Positions 62,816 through 64,000 of a DNA stretch of 64,000 nt are shown here, one piece after another. The translations under genes were made by a program, and so were the position numbers. Every line of letters starts with the position of its first letter. Within the stretch, counting starts at the first letter, position 1. The stretch is from Kangiella shandongensis (GTDB lineage Bacteria > Pseudomonadota > Gammaproteobacteria > Enterobacterales > Kangiellaceae): NCBI RefSeq assembly GCF_020005365.1, contig NZ_JACNML010000005.1:124001-188000 (forward strand), written 5' to 3'. The notes beneath the pieces are model-generated. The model did no database searches. It saw only the letters and a program-made list of their open reading frames with translations, and had not been told where the DNA came from.

Positions 62816-63874
62816 ATGAGACTAGCTATTGTTGGTGCTGGTATTGCTGGTCGTTTGTTGGCCTGGCGTTTAATTAAGTCAGGCCACAGCGTCGAACTGT
62901 ACGATAAAGCAGTCAGGGGAGAAGAGGCCGCCTGCTCCTTCGCCGCTGCTGGCATTCTATCGCCGTTAGCGGAGCTGGAGATGGCCGAGCCGGATATTTT
63001 CCATTTTGGTGTACGCTCGATGGAGCTGTACCAGCAATGGCTGACGCAATTATCGCAGCCAGTATTTTTCCGTCAGATTGGCTCGTTAGTCACAGCGCAT
63101 GGTAGTGATAAGGTCGAGCTGGAGCATTTTTACAGGTTGATACAACGTAAAGCCGATAACGATGCCTTAAACGATACTCCGGTCGAGAAAGTAAAGGTTG
63201 CGGACAAGGAACCAGATTTAAGCCATCTCGGTGATGGTTTGTTTTTACCGAGCGAAGGTCAGGTTGACACCATCGGTTTATTGGCGGCATTGGCAACCGA
63301 ATTAGAGCAAAGTGACAATTTAATCTGGCATGATGGAACAGAGGTCGATGCGGTCAATCATCAGTCGCTTACCATCGCGGGGAAAACTCAAACGTTCGAC
63401 TGGGTATTCGATTGTCGTGGCCTGGGCGCAAAAGACGAATTGCCACTTAGAGCGGTACGCGGTGAATTACTGTGGTTACAGGCGCCGGACGTGTCAATAC
63501 AACACCTGACCCGGCTGATCCATCCGCGTTATCGGATTTATGTGGTACCACGACCAAATGATACTTATATTATCGGCGCAACAGAGATTGAAAGTGACGA
63601 CTACAGTCCGGTGTCGGTGCGCTCGAGTCTGGAATTGTTATCGGCAGCTTATAGTGTGCACCGCGGCTTTGGTGAGGCTCGAATTATAAAGTCTGTGGTC
63701 AACTGTCGTCCCGCCTTACCGGATAACCTGCCAATAATCGATACAGAAGAGGGGTTAACTCGAATCAATGGCTTGTACCGTCATGGTATTTTGATGGCAC
63801 CGGCAATAGTCGAAGAGGCGATCAACAACTTTGAACAACTCAGTCAGAAGGTAACTCATGCAAGTAATAGTTAA
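62816..63874 (+). CDS. thiO: Glycine oxidase (FAD-dependent)
   Basis: 352 residues from the ATG at 62816 (a GTG directly precedes it). The N-terminal Rossmann FAD motif is IVGAGIAGRLLAW, with a DAO-type fold and FRQIGSLVT, RAVRGELLWL and CRPALPDNLPI. It oxidises glycine to dehydroglycine for the thiazole half of thiamine. Ten bases after thiC; its end overlaps thiS. Confidence 0.92.
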   Translation: MRLAIVGAGIAGRLLAWRLIKSGHSVELYDKAVRGEEAACSFAAAGILSPLAELEMAEPDIFHFGVRSMELYQQWLTQLSQPVFFRQIGSLVTAHGSDKVELEHFYRLIQRKADNDALNDTPVEKVKVADKEPDLSHLGDGLFLPSEGQVDTIGLLAALATELEQSDNLIWHDGTEVDAVNHQSLTIAGKTQTFDWVFDCRGLGAKDELPLRAVRGELLWLQAPDVSIQHLTRLIHPRYRIYVVPRPNDTYIIGATEIESDDYSPVSVRSSLELLSAAYSVHRGFGEARIIKSVVNCRPALPDNLPIIDTEEGLTRINGLYRHGILMAPAIVEEAINNFEQLSQKVTHASNS

Positions 63875-64000
63875 TGATGAAGTGCTGGATATAGAGACCG
63901 GCATGACTCTGGCACGATTTATTGAATGGTTTCAGCAAACGGGTAATTTTGCTGTCGCCATTAATATGGAATTTGTTCCGCGTTCTCTGTATGCAGAAAC
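63858..64000 (+). CDS. thiS: Sulfur carrier protein ThiS (partial)
   Basis: Starts at ATG 63858, overlapping the thiO stop by 17 bases, and runs off the window after 47 codons. The sequence MQVIVNDEVLDIETGMTLAR and FAVAINMEFVPRS has the ubiquitin-like ThiS pattern. The C-terminal Gly-Gly lies outside the window. It supplies sulfur to the thiazole synthase ThiG. Confidence 0.9.
   Translation, partial: MQVIVNDEVLDIETGMTLARFIEWFQQTGNFAVAINMEFVPRSLYAE

Overview
The window looks like a gammaproteobacterial chromosome, possibly Kangiella-like or a related marine heterotroph. That guess rests on protein flavour, the moderate GC of the backbone and a chromosomal-type integron integrase; no marker gene fixes the genus. 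Housekeeping flanks surround two accessory blocks: a 22.3-kb Tn7-like transposon, and an integron-integrase region with small orphan genes.

Left flank (1-7367): a class V aminotransferase; an ECF sigma / anti-sigma / lipoprotein operon divergent from a secreted subtilisin-like protease; an outer-membrane barrel gene beside an alanine-rich secreted protein; and the C-terminal part of comM.

Transposon (7368-29680): a Tn7-like element has split comM. Its ends are inverted repeats starting TG, flanked by a 5-bp duplication (GCCGC), with three TnsB-type sites at each end. Removing the element and one duplication copy restores the comM frame exactly. The order is tnsA-tnsB-tnsC-tniQ; then, on the opposite strand, a TnsE-like gene translationally coupled to a membrane-anchored relative of exonuclease VII large subunit (XseA). 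A type VI secretion payload cassette follows (VgrG, DUF2169 adaptor, PAAR-like/DUF4150 toxin, two related putative immunity genes). Next comes a Hachiman-like defence operon (HamA-like nuclease and HamB-like helicase) with a divergent XRE regulator and a possible third gene. Last are a long unknown gene, a deoxyribonucleotidase-like HAD protein, a small unknown gene and an orphan Xre/MbcA/ParS-type antitoxin domain. No Cas genes or CRISPR array were seen, so the short TniQ may direct insertion into comM.

Middle (29681-36530): the N-terminal part of comM, then an integron integrase whose catalytic-tyrosine region carries a 51-bp in-frame, hairpin-rich insertion. Beyond it lies a loose set of small orphan genes (zinc-ribbon membrane protein, ankyrin-like acidic protein, HEAT-like protein, PH-like membrane protein) and a trypsin-like gene remnant. 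I found no convincing attC sites.

Right flank (36530-64000): mostly small metabolic, stress and regulatory genes (OmpA-family, AhpD-like, AraC, EamA, S41 protease, TetR/HPP pair, DsrE, Lon-like protease, cupins, GNATs, a CDF-like transporter, HxlR/SRPBCC, GFA, GGCT, MBL, CNNM/CBS, TPR-GGDEF, DUF4870). There are relics of an EamA transporter, a rhodanese and an SRPBCC protein. The window ends in a thiamine operon, thiC-thiO-thiS, behind a TPP riboswitch.
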